NCBI GenBank assembly: GCA_017626015.1
Contig: JAGAJO010000004.1
Location: 129,553 to 193,552, forward strand
From: Ruminococcus sp.
GTDB taxonomy: Bacteria; Bacillota; Clostridia; Oscillospirales; Ruminococcaceae
Direction of reading: 5' to 3'
Length of the DNA: 64,000 bases
Shown: positions 16,932-26,259 of the stretch, one piece after another
Numbering within the stretch: position 1 is the first letter of the stretch
How the letters are laid out: each line of letters begins with the position of its first letter
Position numbers and translations under genes: made by a program
Notes under the pieces: model-generated
What the model was told of the DNA's origin: nothing
Seen by the model: the letters and a program-made list of their open reading frames with translations, nothing else
Database searches by the model: none

Positions 16932-17027
16932 GACCGGGCAGATCGCATTGATCTGTCCGGTCATTTCTGCGCCCGGGGAAATACTGATCAAATTTCTGTT
17001 TTGATCGCATTAGGAGTGTTTCCCCGG
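16932..17027. terminator. Two adjacent hairpins between convergent genes
   Basis: First a 13-bp stem GACCGGGCAGATC / GATCTGTCCGGTC (16932-16962, one G-U pair), then a longer structure with CCGGGGAAATAC / GTGTTTCCCCGG as outer arms and TGATCAAA / TTTTGATC inside. Neither has a long T-run. They probably end transcription from both sides. Confidence 0.55.
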
Positions 17028-17028
17028 C

Positions 17029-18555
17029 TTATTTTTCTGTAATAAAGTTCAGATTGATCTCGTACTGTGAATCTATTGAGTTGGAAACAGGGGCTTCCTT
17101 AACGTATTTGTTCACCAATGCGGCGGATTTTTCCACAGGCTGAAGCGTTCCCGCTCCGGCAACGCAGCCGCCGGGACACGCCATGCCCTCCAGCAGATAG
17201 CCGTTGTATTTTCCGGCTTTTGCAAGGGTCAGCAGCTTTCTGCATTCTTTAAGCCCCTGAGCCGAGGCGACCTTTACCTCTCTGTCAGGGTCAAGACGGT
17301 GGATAACGTTTTCCACTGCCTTTGCAACTCCGCCGCTTACGGCAAAGCCTCTTCCATCGCCGGTGCCTTCCTTAAGCTCTACGGCTTCGTCATCGGAGAT
17401 ATCCTCGAATCTGACAGATTTAGCCTGGAACATTCCCATAAGCTCCTCAAAGGTCAGCACAAAGTCAACATCTGAGCGTATGGTGCGCCTTGAAGCCTCC
17501 AGCTTTTTGGCTGCGCACGGTCCGATAAAAGCAATGCAGGCGTCCGGGTTGTCTTTTTTTATCATTCTTGCCGTAAGCACCATAGGCGTCAGCGCCATGG
17601 ATATGTAAGGCGCAAGATCAGGGAAAAGCTTCTTTGCCATAACCGACCAGGCGGGACAGCAGGAGGTAGCCATAAAGGGCTGGTACTGTGGGACCTCTCT
17701 CATAAAGTCCTTTGCCTCCTCTATGGAACAGAGATCTGCGCCTATCGCTACCTCCGTCACATCGGCAAAGCCCAGCTTTTTCATAGCCGCAGTTATTTTT
17801 TCGGGGGTCGCCTTGGGTCCGAACTGTCCCACAAAGGCGGGTGCAACTATCGCTATGACCTTTTTGCCCTTTTTCATAGCCGTGATAAGCTGGAATATCT
17901 GTCCCTTGTCAACTATCGCTCCAAAAGGACAGCTTACAAGGCACATTCCGCAGGATACGCACTTGTCGTAATCTATCTTTGCCTTTCCATGCTCGTCGCT
18001 GCCGATAGCGTCCATTCCGCAGGCTTTTGCACAGGGACGCTCCATTTTGTTTATGGCGTTGTACGGGCATACGTTGGAGCATCTTCCGCACCTTATGCAT
18101 TTTGACTGGTCTATCACCGATTTTCCGTGCATGATCTTTATAGCTCCCTTGGGACAAACCTCCTGACATGGGTGAGCAAGACAGCCCTGACAGCAGTCCG
18201 TAACGTGAAAATGCGTTTCGGGACAGGCATTGCAGGCGAAATTAATAATGTTTACAAGCGGCGGATCGTAATATTTTTCCGCAATGGCGCTTTCTTCTAT
18301 GCCGTCTGCAACAGATCTGTGCTCGTCGATAGGTCTGAGGGGAAGTCCGATAGCAAGCCTCAGACGTTCCTCAACGATAGCTCTTTCAAGGAATATGGAC
18401 TCACGGTAAACCGCAACGTCTCCGGGAACTATTTTATATGGAAGCTCGGTTATCCTGCGGGCGTAGTCCTCCTCCTCATAGGCAAGCCTTGCGACCTCGG
18501 TAAAAACCTTTCTTCTTATATCCGTAACGGAAGAATAAATACCTCTCATTTTCAT
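17029..18555 (-). CDS. Monomeric [FeFe] hydrogenase, group B-like
   Basis: 508 residues. The N-terminal half has ferredoxin-like cysteine clusters: CNAC..., CCQGCLAHPCQEVCPKGA, CIRCGRCSNVCPYNAI and CVSCGMCLVSCPFGAI. The catalytic H-cluster motifs follow: TSCCPAW (L1), FIGPCAAKK (L2) and EGMACPGGCVAG (L3). This short, single-subunit layout with TSCCPAW and a non-standard cysteine arrangement at the N-terminus fits the group B [FeFe] hydrogenases of anaerobic Clostridia, whose in-cell partner is not settled; proton reduction with ferredoxin or a sensory role are options. ATG 18555 has ggagga 8 bases upstream. No maturase genes (hydE, hydF, hydG) are in the window. Confidence 0.88.
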   Translation of the reverse strand: MKMRGIYSSVTDIRRKVFTEVARLAYEEEDYARRITELPYKIVPGDVAVYRESIFLERAIVEERLRLAIGLPLRPIDEHRSVADGIEESAIAEKYYDPPLVNIINFACNACPETHFHVTDCCQGCLAHPCQEVCPKGAIKIMHGKSVIDQSKCIRCGRCSNVCPYNAINKMERPCAKACGMDAIGSDEHGKAKIDYDKCVSCGMCLVSCPFGAIVDKGQIFQLITAMKKGKKVIAIVAPAFVGQFGPKATPEKITAAMKKLGFADVTEVAIGADLCSIEEAKDFMREVPQYQPFMATSCCPAWSVMAKKLFPDLAPYISMALTPMVLTARMIKKDNPDACIAFIGPCAAKKLEASRRTIRSDVDFVLTFEELMGMFQAKSVRFEDISDDEAVELKEGTGDGRGFAVSGGVAKAVENVIHRLDPDREVKVASAQGLKECRKLLTLAKAGKYNGYLLEGMACPGGCVAGAGTLQPVEKSAALVNKYVKEAPVSNSIDSQYEINLNFITEK

Positions 18556-18601
18556 AAAATCATCCTCCAGACAGGTATTGACTTATAGTTTTGTCATTCT
18601 T

Positions 18602-18630
18602 ATTGTAACGTTAAATCTCAGTTTTGTCAA
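18602..18630 (-). promoter_or_regulatory. Sigma-A promoter of the [FeFe] hydrogenase gene
   Basis: Minus strand TTGACA, 17-bp spacer, TACAAT, about 47 bp before the ATG. Confidence 0.78.
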
Positions 18631-18793
18631 TAGGATATATGAATTTTTACATTTGTTATATATTCCTCTCTATATGCAGGCTGCACATATATAATGCACA
18701 ATATTTATAGGTGTCCTTTCTGTTTGTGAATTATCACTAAAAATTCGCTTGGAAAATCTGTTTTTTGACAGGATACTTTTTTTGCGAAATACA
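18631..18793. other. Intergenic region between divergent hydrogenase and symporter genes
   Basis: The whole gap is 18556-18903. Apart from the two promoters it is AT-rich; near 18845 there is a short inverted repeat (AGCGTC / GACGCT) inside the symporter leader. No coding region or known RNA motif was seen. Confidence 0.5.
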
Positions 18794-18822
18794 TTGACAG
18801 CAATATCATTTTGTAATATAAT
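18794..18822 (+). promoter_or_regulatory. Sigma-A promoter of the Na+/solute symporter gene
   Basis: TTGACA, 17-bp spacer, TATAAT, giving a leader of about 75 nt. Confidence 0.88.
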
Positions 18823-18903
18823 ATAAATTAACTTTATTAAGCAAAAGCGTCAAAGCTTTAAAGCGACGCTCTGGCTTTAAATTTTGTTAGGAAGTGTTGT
18901 TAA

Positions 18904-20433
18904 ATGGTAATCAGATGGATAGTTCTTGTGTTCTACCTGGCGCTTATGATCGTCATAGGCGTATACTACCGCAAAAAGACCTCAAACGTGTCTGACTTCG
19001 TGCTGGGGGGACGAGGACTGGGCGCATGGTTTACGGCGTTTGCGTACGGTACGTCGTATTTTTCGGCAGTTATTTTCGTAGGCTATGCCGGAAAATTCGG
19101 CTGGGCTTACGGCGTAGCCTCCACATGGGTTGGAATAGGCAATGCGGTCATTGGTTCCCTTATGGCGTGGCTGATATTGGGCAAGCGGACAAGAATAATG
19201 ACAAAGCATATCGAAGCGAAAACCATGCCGGAATTTTTTGAAAAAAGATACAATTCAAAGCTTCTGAAAATAATTTCCGCAGTTATAGTTTTTGTTTTTC
19301 TTATCCCTTATACGGCTTCTGTTTATAACGGTCTGTCAAGGCTTTTTGAAAAGGGCTTCGGTATACCTTATAAGTACTGTATTATAGGCATGGCTGTATT
19401 TACAGCTATCTACGTTATCCTCGGAGGGTACAAGGCTACAGCGCTTAATGATTTTATCCAGGGCATCATCATGCTTGTGGGTATAACGGCGGTAGTTTTC
19501 GCCGTTCTTAACGAAAACGGCGGTCTGGGTAATTCGCTGGATCTGTTGGGCGATATCCCTGCTGCGGACGGAAAAACAGATATGTACAATTCCATTCTGG
19601 GACCGGACCCGATCAATCTTGTAGGCGTAGTTATACTTACGTCACTCGGCACATGGGGACTCCCTCAGATGGTCCAGAAATTCTACGCTATCAAGGACGA
19701 TAAGGCTATCAAGACAGGTACGGTCGTTTCTACTTTATTTGCATTTATTGTAGCGGGCGGCTGCTACTTCCTCGGCGGCTTCGGAAGACTTTTTGCCGAA
19801 AATGTGAACGGTGTTCCTGCGGAGGGCTTTGATTCGGTAGTTCCCATTATGATGGAAAGACTTCCTTCCGTTCTTTTCGGACTTGTCATTGTGCTGGTGC
19901 TTTCAGCGTCTATGTCAACGCTGTCATCGCTTGTTCTTACATCAAGCTCTACCCTTACGATCGACCTTATAAAACCCTTGATGAAGGGAAAAATGGACGA
20001 GAAAAAGGAGCTTTTCACCATGAGGTTCTTCACGGCGATCTTCCTGCTTGTTTCGGTGCTGATAGCTATCATCACTCTGGAAAACCCGCAGACGGTCATC
20101 TCGACCCTTATGTCCATTTCCTGGGGTGCACTGGCAGGAGCTTTTCTTGCGCCGTTTATGTACGGACTTTTCTGGAAGGGCGTTACCAAGGCGGCTGTAC
20201 TTACAAGCTTTATATGCGGTGTGGGAATAACCGTTGTACATATGTTTTACTATACTCTCGGAGGAAGGACCGGTTCTCTCGGCGGACTGAACCTTGCTTC
20301 TCCCATTAATGCGGGAGCGTTCGCAATGCTTTTCGGCATAGTGATAGTTCCGCTGGTAAGTCTTGTAACCAAGCCAAAGGCTGAAGACGCAGCCGTTACC
20401 GAGGAAGTATTCAAGTGCTTTGAGACTGAGTGA
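18904..20433 (+). CDS. Sodium:solute symporter (SSS family)
   Basis: 509 residues with about thirteen hydrophobic segments, the size and topology of SSS transporters such as PutP and PanF. Typical blocks are SDFVLGGRGLGAWFTAFAYGTSYFSAV near the N-terminus, GGYKATALNDFIQG in the middle and ASMSTLSSLVLTSSSTLTIDL in the eighth or ninth helix, where the sodium-site serines lie. It would import a small organic solute with Na+. The substrate cannot be read; proline, pantothenate and carboxylates are all carried by relatives. Single-gene unit with its own promoter and terminator. Confidence 0.9.
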   Translation: MVIRWIVLVFYLALMIVIGVYYRKKTSNVSDFVLGGRGLGAWFTAFAYGTSYFSAVIFVGYAGKFGWAYGVASTWVGIGNAVIGSLMAWLILGKRTRIMTKHIEAKTMPEFFEKRYNSKLLKIISAVIVFVFLIPYTASVYNGLSRLFEKGFGIPYKYCIIGMAVFTAIYVILGGYKATALNDFIQGIIMLVGITAVVFAVLNENGGLGNSLDLLGDIPAADGKTDMYNSILGPDPINLVGVVILTSLGTWGLPQMVQKFYAIKDDKAIKTGTVVSTLFAFIVAGGCYFLGGFGRLFAENVNGVPAEGFDSVVPIMMERLPSVLFGLVIVLVLSASMSTLSSLVLTSSSTLTIDLIKPLMKGKMDEKKELFTMRFFTAIFLLVSVLIAIITLENPQTVISTLMSISWGALAGAFLAPFMYGLFWKGVTKAAVLTSFICGVGITVVHMFYYTLGGRTGSLGGLNLASPINAGAFAMLFGIVIVPLVSLVTKPKAEDAAVTEEVFKCFETE

Positions 20434-20440
20434 TATTAAG

Positions 20441-20479
20441 GCAATACCGCACACAATGGTTGTGCGGTATTGTTTTTAA
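20441..20479 (+). terminator. Terminator of the symporter gene
   Basis: CAATACCGCACA / TGTGCGGTATTG stem followed by TTTTT. The sequence TTAAGGCAATACCG at its base also occurs at the right end of the dispersed repeat. Confidence 0.9.
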
Positions 20480-20495
20480 ATAAAATACGTATGTA

Positions 20496-20524
20496 TTGAC
20501 AAATTTGCGGAAAAATGATAATAT
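20496..20524 (+). promoter_or_regulatory. Sigma-A promoter of the trpB-like gene
   Basis: TTGACA, 17-bp spacer, TAATAT, about 40 bp before the start codon. Confidence 0.75.
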
Positions 20525-20564
20525 AAATATGTTAATAATTTAAAGCAGGAAAGGATCTGATCTT

Positions 20565-21932
20565 TTGGATAAGAATATCCCCTATAAAATTTATCTGTCG
20601 GAGGACGAACTGCCAAAGCAGTGGTATAACGTAAGAGCCGACATGAAAAAGAAACCGTCTCCGCTTCTTGATCCGGGTACGGGAAAGCCTGTTACCCTTG
20701 AGCAGATGAGCGGCATCTTCTGTACTGAGCTTGCCCGTCAGGAGCTTGACGATACCACCCCGTACATCGATATCCCTAAGGATATAAGGGATTTTTACAG
20801 AATGTACCGTCCTTCACCGCTGACAAGAGCTTATTTTCTTGAAAAAGCGCTTGATACGTCTGCAAAGATCTACTACAAATTTGAGGGAAACAACACCTCG
20901 GGCAGTCATAAGCTCAACAGCGCTATCGCTCAGGCTTACTATGCCAAGCAGCAGGGACTTAAGGGCGTTACCACCGAGACCGGAGCAGGTCAGTGGGGAA
21001 CCGCACTTTCAATGGCGTGCGCTTACCTCGGACTTGACTGCAAGGTATTTATGGTAAAATGCTCCTACGAGCAAAAGCCTTTCAGACGTGAGGTAATGAG
21101 GACCTACGGTGCGAACGTTACTCCTTCTCCCTCGGAAACTACCGAGGTGGGCAAAAAGATCCTTGCCGAATTTCCCGGTACCACAGGCTCGCTGGGGTGT
21201 GCGATATCCGAAGCTGTTGAGGCTGCGGTAACTCACGAGGGCTACAGATATGTCCTTGGCTCGGTGCTTTCTCAGGTGCTTATCCACCAGACGGTCATAG
21301 GACTTGAGACTATGACGGCGTGCGACAAGTACGGCATCAAGCCGGACGTTATTATCGGCTGCGCAGGAGGAGGTTCAAATCTGGGCGGACTTATTTCTCC
21401 CTTTATGGGAAGAAAGCTGAGAGGAGAGGCTGATTACAGATTCATTGCGGTTGAGCCTGCTTCCTGTCCGTCGCTGACAAGAGGAAAGTATGCGTACGAT
21501 TTCTGCGATACCGGAAAGGTGTGTCCGCTTGCTAAGATGTACACACTGGGCAGCGGATTTATCCCGTCTGCCAACCATGCCGGCGGACTTCGCTATCACG
21601 GTATGAGCTCGGTTCTGTCGGAGCTGTACGATCAGGGACTTATCGAGGCAAGAAGCGTAGAGCAGACCTCGGTATTCCAGGCAGCGACGCAGTTTGCAAG
21701 GGTAGAGGGTACTCTGCCTGCGCCGGAAAGCAGTCACGCTATCAGGGTGGCTATCGACGAGGCTCTCAAGTGCAAGGAGACCGGAGAGGAAAAGACGATA
21801 CTTTTCGGTCTGACAGGTACGGGATATTTCGATATGCTGGCGTATCAGAAATATAACGACGGAGAAATGTCCGATTATATCCCTACCGATGAGGAGCTTA
21901 AGAGCAGTCTCGATAAGCTGCCGAAGATCTGA
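20565..21932 (+). CDS. trpB: TrpB2-type tryptophan synthase beta chain
   Basis: 455 residues, longer than the ~400 of the standard beta chain, with the N-terminal extension typical of the TrpB2 class. The PLP lysine is Lys116 in NNTSGSHKLNSA; the phosphate loop is GCAGGGSNLGG, and EPASCPSLTRGKY and SGFIPSANHAGGLRYHG are characteristic TrpB2 blocks. The enzyme joins indole and serine to make tryptophan. No trpA or other trp gene is adjacent, so it may salvage free indole rather than work in the channelled complex. The start is TTG, with AAAGGA 9 bases before it. It is a single-gene unit with promoter and terminator. Confidence 0.9.
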   Translation: MDKNIPYKIYLSEDELPKQWYNVRADMKKKPSPLLDPGTGKPVTLEQMSGIFCTELARQELDDTTPYIDIPKDIRDFYRMYRPSPLTRAYFLEKALDTSAKIYYKFEGNNTSGSHKLNSAIAQAYYAKQQGLKGVTTETGAGQWGTALSMACAYLGLDCKVFMVKCSYEQKPFRREVMRTYGANVTPSPSETTEVGKKILAEFPGTTGSLGCAISEAVEAAVTHEGYRYVLGSVLSQVLIHQTVIGLETMTACDKYGIKPDVIIGCAGGGSNLGGLISPFMGRKLRGEADYRFIAVEPASCPSLTRGKYAYDFCDTGKVCPLAKMYTLGSGFIPSANHAGGLRYHGMSSVLSELYDQGLIEARSVEQTSVFQAATQFARVEGTLPAPESSHAIRVAIDEALKCKETGEEKTILFGLTGTGYFDMLAYQKYNDGEMSDYIPTDEELKSSLDKLPKI

Positions 21933-21942
21933 CGGTAAATAC

Positions 21943-21979
21943 AAAACGTCCCGGGGGAAAGATCCCTCGGGACGTTTTT
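21943..21979. terminator. Bidirectional terminator
   Basis: AAAACGTCCCG.GGG / CCCTCGGGACGTTTTT hairpin between the convergent trpB-like gene and the dehydratase-like gene. Confidence 0.88.
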
Positions 21980-21999
21980 ATGTCTGTATTCCGGAAAAT

Positions 22000-23271
22000 T
22001 TATATGACCGCATTTGCCAGCATAAGCTTGATCCTGTTTTCCTGATTTACCTTTGTTGCGCCGGGGTCGTAGTCTATGGCAACGATATTTGCGTCGGGAT
22101 ATGCCTGCTTTATTGTTCTTGACATACCCTTTGCCACAATGTGATTGGGGAGGCATCCGAAAGGCTGGGTGCAGATAATGTTTTTTGTACCCGTTTCGGC
22201 AAGCGCAGCCATTTCTGCGGTGATAAGCCAGCCCTCGCCCATTTTAACGCCCTGATTTATATATTTGTCTGCGCATTTTCTGAGATGCTCAAAATCGTGA
22301 GGCGGCTGAAAAACTCCTTGCTCGGTGATGATCTTTATCTGCTGCTTCTGGAATTTGTACAGAACGTCGTAGCCTATTCCGTAAATAAGCGTTTTTTTGC
22401 TTTTCTTGTCGTAGATCTTTCCGTCGTTCACGGCGTCGGAGGCACAGTACATTACAAAGTCCAGAAGACCGGGAACGTTAGGCTCACAGCCCTCCTCCAG
22501 CAGAAATTCGTTAAGATGATTGTTGGCAAGGGGCGAATATTTTACATAGATCTCTCCCACAATGCCTACCTTCGGCTTCTTTTCCTTGGTCCTCGGCAGA
22601 GCGGCGAAGTCCTTTAAGATCGCTCTGTAGATCCTTGCTGTAGACATATAGTCCTTTTTGGTTGCAAAAAGCTTTCCCAATCGGTGCTGCCAGCGTGCCA
22701 GAAGCTCGTCGGCAGAATTTTTAGTGACCTCGTACGGCTTGCACTGATTGTACAGCAGCATCAGCATATCTCCGTAAAGCACTGCATATATGAGCTTGAG
22801 AGCTATCGAGGGAGTGACCTCGATGGAAGCGTCCTTTTCCAGACCGCTGAAATTAAGCGAAAGCACCGGTACCTGCGGAAAAGAGGAGGAAAGAGCCTTG
22901 CGCAGCAAATGGATATAATTTGAAGCCCGACAGCCTCCTCCCGTCTGGGAAATAAGCAGAGCTGTGTGGTCAACATCGTATTTTCCGCTTTTGAGTGCGT
23001 CCATGAACTGTCCTATGACCAGCAGTGCAGGATAACAGGTATCGTTGTGAACATTTTTCAGACCCTCGTCGATAACGTTTCTTGTTGAGGTCTCCAGAAG
23101 CTCCATATTATAGCCGTATTTTTTATATATTGCCATAATCAGCCTGAAATGTATCGGAAGCATATCCGGAACAAGCACTGTGTATTCGCTTTTTCTGGAT
23201 TTATCAAAATAGGATCTGCAAACTCTGTCAGAGCCTGAATGATTTATTTCCTCTTTTTTCTGATCTGCCAT
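22000..23271 (-). CDS. 2-hydroxyacyl-CoA dehydratase-like / double-cubane-cluster protein (HgdB/YjiM-like)
   Basis: 423 residues, related to the D/B subunits of 2-hydroxyacyl-CoA dehydratases. Iron-sulphur ligands are likely in HNDTCYPA, TGGGCRASNYI and CTQPFGCLPNHI. It starts 6 bp after the activase stop, with its ribosome site inside the last activase codons. In many Clostridia this domain is the C-terminal part of one ~1,400-residue activase protein; here it is a separate gene with its own start, and the junction looks like a real gene boundary. In the related two-component systems the activase transfers an ATP-energised electron to the [4Fe-4S] protein. Substrate unknown: the pair may be a dehydratase or a double-cubane-type low-potential reductase. 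Confidence 0.75.
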   Translation of the reverse strand: MADQKKEEINHSGSDRVCRSYFDKSRKSEYTVLVPDMLPIHFRLIMAIYKKYGYNMELLETSTRNVIDEGLKNVHNDTCYPALLVIGQFMDALKSGKYDVDHTALLISQTGGGCRASNYIHLLRKALSSSFPQVPVLSLNFSGLEKDASIEVTPSIALKLIYAVLYGDMLMLLYNQCKPYEVTKNSADELLARWQHRLGKLFATKKDYMSTARIYRAILKDFAALPRTKEKKPKVGIVGEIYVKYSPLANNHLNEFLLEEGCEPNVPGLLDFVMYCASDAVNDGKIYDKKSKKTLIYGIGYDVLYKFQKQQIKIITEQGVFQPPHDFEHLRKCADKYINQGVKMGEGWLITAEMAALAETGTKNIICTQPFGCLPNHIVAKGMSRTIKQAYPDANIVAIDYDPGATKVNQENRIKLMLANAVI

Positions 23272-23277
23272 TTTATT

Positions 23278-26250
23278 TTATCCTTTCGTATTTTCCCCTG
23301 CGGACTTAGCCGCTTCCTTTTCCTCAAGAGCAGCCGCCAGAGAACGGAGTCTTATCTTGGCTGCTCCCAGATTGGTGATCTCGTCTATCTTTAGCTGAGT
23401 ATAAAGCTTTCCTTTTTCCTCCAGCACCGCTCTTACCTCGTCGGTGGTCACTGCGTCTATTCCGCAGCCGAAGGATACAAGCTGCACAAGCTGCATATCC
23501 TCGTTTTCACATACATATTCTGCCGCCCTGTACATTCTGGAGTGGTATGTCCACTGATTGAGAACGTCCAGTGCGGGGGTATCTACCAGTCCCGCAACGC
23601 TGTCCTCGGTGATGACCGCAAATCCCAGAGAAGCGATAAGCTTGTGTATGCCATGATTTATCTCAGGGTCTATGTGATAAGGTCTGCCTGCAATGACTAT
23701 GATCTTCTGTCCCTTGCTCCTTGCCTCGGAAATGATATCCTGCGCTTTGCATTCCACGCTTCGGCGGTATTTCATCTGCGCCGAATACGCTCTGTTTAGC
23801 AGCCTGAGTACCTCCTTGTCGATAACTCCGTATCTGCTCAGCGCTTTTGACATTGCCTTGGCGACATGGCTTTTGTTGTTCAGATCGATATAGGGAGCTA
23901 TAAAGTTTTCATCGGTAAGCCTGTCGTTGTTAGCCTTTAAAAGCTCGGGGTAGTATGCGACTACCGGACAGTTGAAGTGGTTGTCAGAGCCGCCCTCGTC
24001 GATATTATAGCTCATGCAAGGGTAGAATATGAAATCAACATTCTTCTCCAGCAGGCTTTCGATATGTCCGTGGCACAGCTTAGCAGGGTAGCACACCGTA
24101 TCCGAGGGGATAGTCTGCTGACCCTTGTAATAGGTGTCTCTGGTGGATTCCTCAGAAAGTACGGTCTCAAAGCCAAGGTCTGTAAACAGCTGGACAAAAA
24201 ACGGCATAAGATCGTAATATGACAGAGCTGCCGGCAGACCTACCGTCGCTATGGGTTTTCCGTGGGGTTTGATATTTTCAAGCTCACGGATATAATTGTA
24301 CTTGTACTCTATCATATTTTCGGTCCTGTCGGAAATTTTGATACCTGCGCCCTTTTCGCAGCGGTTGCCGGAAACAAATCTGTGGCCGTCTCCGAAACGT
24401 ATCACAGTAAGATTGCAGTGCGCACCGCAGCCTCCGCACTGTATGGCACGGGATGTATAGCAGAAGGAATCCAGCTGCTCAGCTGTCAGAATGCCGGAGA
24501 TACTATCGGAATTTTTAGATTTTTCTTTTGCAAACAGCGCACAGCCCAGCGCACCCATAAGTCCGGCGATCGCAGGTCTGATAACATTTCTGCCAAGCTC
24601 CTTTTCAAAGGATCTCAGCACTGCGTCGTTAAGGAACGTTCCGCCCTGAACAACGATGTTTTTGCCAAGCTCGTCTATTGATTTTGCTCTTATGACCTTG
24701 TACACTGCGTTTTTTATGATCGAAGCGGAAAGTCCTGCGGAAATATCCTCAACCGAAGCGCCGTCCTTCTGCGCTTGCTTTACCGATGAATTCATAAATA
24801 CGGTGCAGCGTGATCCAAGCTCTACGGGAGCTTTTGCAAAAAGTCCCAGACGGGCAAAATCCGCAATGCTGTAGCCCATAGCGCCCGCAAAGGTCTGGAT
24901 AAAAGAGCCGCATCCGGATGAGCAAGCCTCGTTGAGCATAATGCTGTCTATAGCATTATTTTTGATCTTGAAGCATTTGATATCCTGACCGCCTATGTCG
25001 ATAATAAAGTCAACATCCGGGCAGAAATATGCCGCAGCCTTATAATGGGCGACCGTTTCCACGATGCCGTAGTCAACGCCCAGACCTGCCTTGATAAGAT
25101 CCTCTCCGTAGCCTGTTACCGCAGACGCTCTTATCTTAAGTCCCGGATTTGCCAGACGGTAGATCTCCCTGAGCTTTTCGGCTATAATATCCAGCGGCTG
25201 CCCCTTATTTGAGCAGTAATGCTGATAAAGCAGCCCGCCGTCCGGGGTGATAAGCACCAGCTTTGTTGTCGTTGATCCGGCGTCTATTCCCAGATAGGCG
25301 TCGCCCTTGTATGTGGTTATGTCCTCGTATTTAAGATCGGATTTTTTGTGACGCTCTATAAACGCCGCATAGTCCTGCTGTGATTCAAACAGCGGTTCGC
25401 CCACGACAATGCTGTCCGCAGACTTTGCATTGAGTATCCTGTTAAGTACCTCGTCGATAGTCACTTCCTCAGAGAGTGTGTCGGCGTGGAGAGCTGCGCC
25501 GTAAGCGATGTAGCATGATGATTTTTCCGGCAGTACGGCGTGTTCTCCGTCAAGCCCGAGGGTCGTGCGGAAGGCTTTTCTCAGTGCGCTCAGGTAGGTA
25601 AGGGGACCGCCCAGAAAAAGAACCTTTCCGCCTATCTTTCTTCCCTGTGCGAGACCGGAAACGGTCTGATCCACCACAGCCTGAAAAATGGAAGCGGAAA
25701 TGTCCTCCTTTTTCGCACCCTGATTAAGCAGCGGCTGAATGTCCGATTTTGCGAACACTCCGCATCTGGAGGCTATCGGATATGTTTTTTCTGCATGGAG
25801 AGCAAGCTCGTTCATTTCGTCCGGAGTAACTCCCAGAAGTCCTGACATCTGATCTATAAAAGCGCCTGTTCCGCCTGCGCAGGAGCCGTTCATACGCTGT
25901 TCGACTCCGCCGGTGAGGAAAATGATCTTTGCGTCCTCTCCTCCAAGCTCGATAACTACGTCGGCATCGGGATAGCTTTTGTTTACGGCAATGAATGCAG
26001 AAAAAACCTCCTGCACGAAAGGAATGTCCGCAGACTGCGCAATGCCGAGTCCGGCAGAGCCTGTGATAGCTATCCTGAATTTGTCCTCCGGATAAAGCTC
26101 CCTGATAGACCGCAGCTGTTCCGCCACGGTTTCACGGACCTTTGAAAAATGTCTCTCATATTTATTGTAAATAAATTCTCCGCTGTCAAGAATTACTGTT
26201 TTTACGGTAGTCGAGCCAACGTCGATACCAAGATCAAATACCTTACTCAT
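23278..26250 (-). CDS. ATP-dependent activase with two ASKHA (BcrAD/BadFG) domains and DUF2229
   Basis: 990 residues. Two ASKHA ATPase modules follow each other: FDLGIDVGSTTVK (6-17) to about 255, and YLGIDAGSTTTK (319-330) to about 575. Each has a cluster-binding cysteine pair (SCAGGTGAF with Cys124 and SRCGVF with Cys163; ACSSGCGSF with Cys443/447 and SRCTVF with Cys482). A Cys-rich linker CGGCGAHC (605-612) leads to a DUF2229-like part with SDTVCYPAKLCHGH. Activases of this type use ATP to push an electron to the partner dehydratase or double-cubane protein, encoded immediately downstream. The ribosome site is unusual: AGGAG lies 25 nt from the ATG, with a perfect hairpin between. Confidence 0.88.
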   Translation of the reverse strand: MSKVFDLGIDVGSTTVKTVILDSGEFIYNKYERHFSKVRETVAEQLRSIRELYPEDKFRIAITGSAGLGIAQSADIPFVQEVFSAFIAVNKSYPDADVVIELGGEDAKIIFLTGGVEQRMNGSCAGGTGAFIDQMSGLLGVTPDEMNELALHAEKTYPIASRCGVFAKSDIQPLLNQGAKKEDISASIFQAVVDQTVSGLAQGRKIGGKVLFLGGPLTYLSALRKAFRTTLGLDGEHAVLPEKSSCYIAYGAALHADTLSEEVTIDEVLNRILNAKSADSIVVGEPLFESQQDYAAFIERHKKSDLKYEDITTYKGDAYLGIDAGSTTTKLVLITPDGGLLYQHYCSNKGQPLDIIAEKLREIYRLANPGLKIRASAVTGYGEDLIKAGLGVDYGIVETVAHYKAAAYFCPDVDFIIDIGGQDIKCFKIKNNAIDSIMLNEACSSGCGSFIQTFAGAMGYSIADFARLGLFAKAPVELGSRCTVFMNSSVKQAQKDGASVEDISAGLSASIIKNAVYKVIRAKSIDELGKNIVVQGGTFLNDAVLRSFEKELGRNVIRPAIAGLMGALGCALFAKEKSKNSDSISGILTAEQLDSFCYTSRAIQCGGCGAHCNLTVIRFGDGHRFVSGNRCEKGAGIKISDRTENMIEYKYNYIRELENIKPHGKPIATVGLPAALSYYDLMPFFVQLFTDLGFETVLSEESTRDTYYKGQQTIPSDTVCYPAKLCHGHIESLLEKNVDFIFYPCMSYNIDEGGSDNHFNCPVVAYYPELLKANNDRLTDENFIAPYIDLNNKSHVAKAMSKALSRYGVIDKEVLRLLNRAYSAQMKYRRSVECKAQDIISEARSKGQKIIVIAGRPYHIDPEINHGIHKLIASLGFAVITEDSVAGLVDTPALDVLNQWTYHSRMYRAAEYVCENEDMQLVQLVSFGCGIDAVTTDEVRAVLEEKGKLYTQLKIDEITNLGAAKIRLRSLAAALEEKEAAKSAGENTKG

Positions 26251-26259
26251 ATATTTTAC

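Noticed and set aside
16573-17010. Minus-strand frame of 145 codons overlapping the end of the putative anti-sigma gene
   Set aside because: It lies opposite a well-supported gene and the hairpins after it, with no ribosome site or recognisable domain.
20460-20564. T-box or trp-type leader before the trpB-like gene
   Set aside because: The spacer is only about 40 nt from the promoter, with no T-box sequence (TGGNACCGCG) and no Trp-rich frame.
22000-26250. Frameshift splitting one large activase gene
   Set aside because: The upstream gene ends in a normal stop with the next ATG 6 bp later and a ribosome site in place; this looks like two genuine genes.
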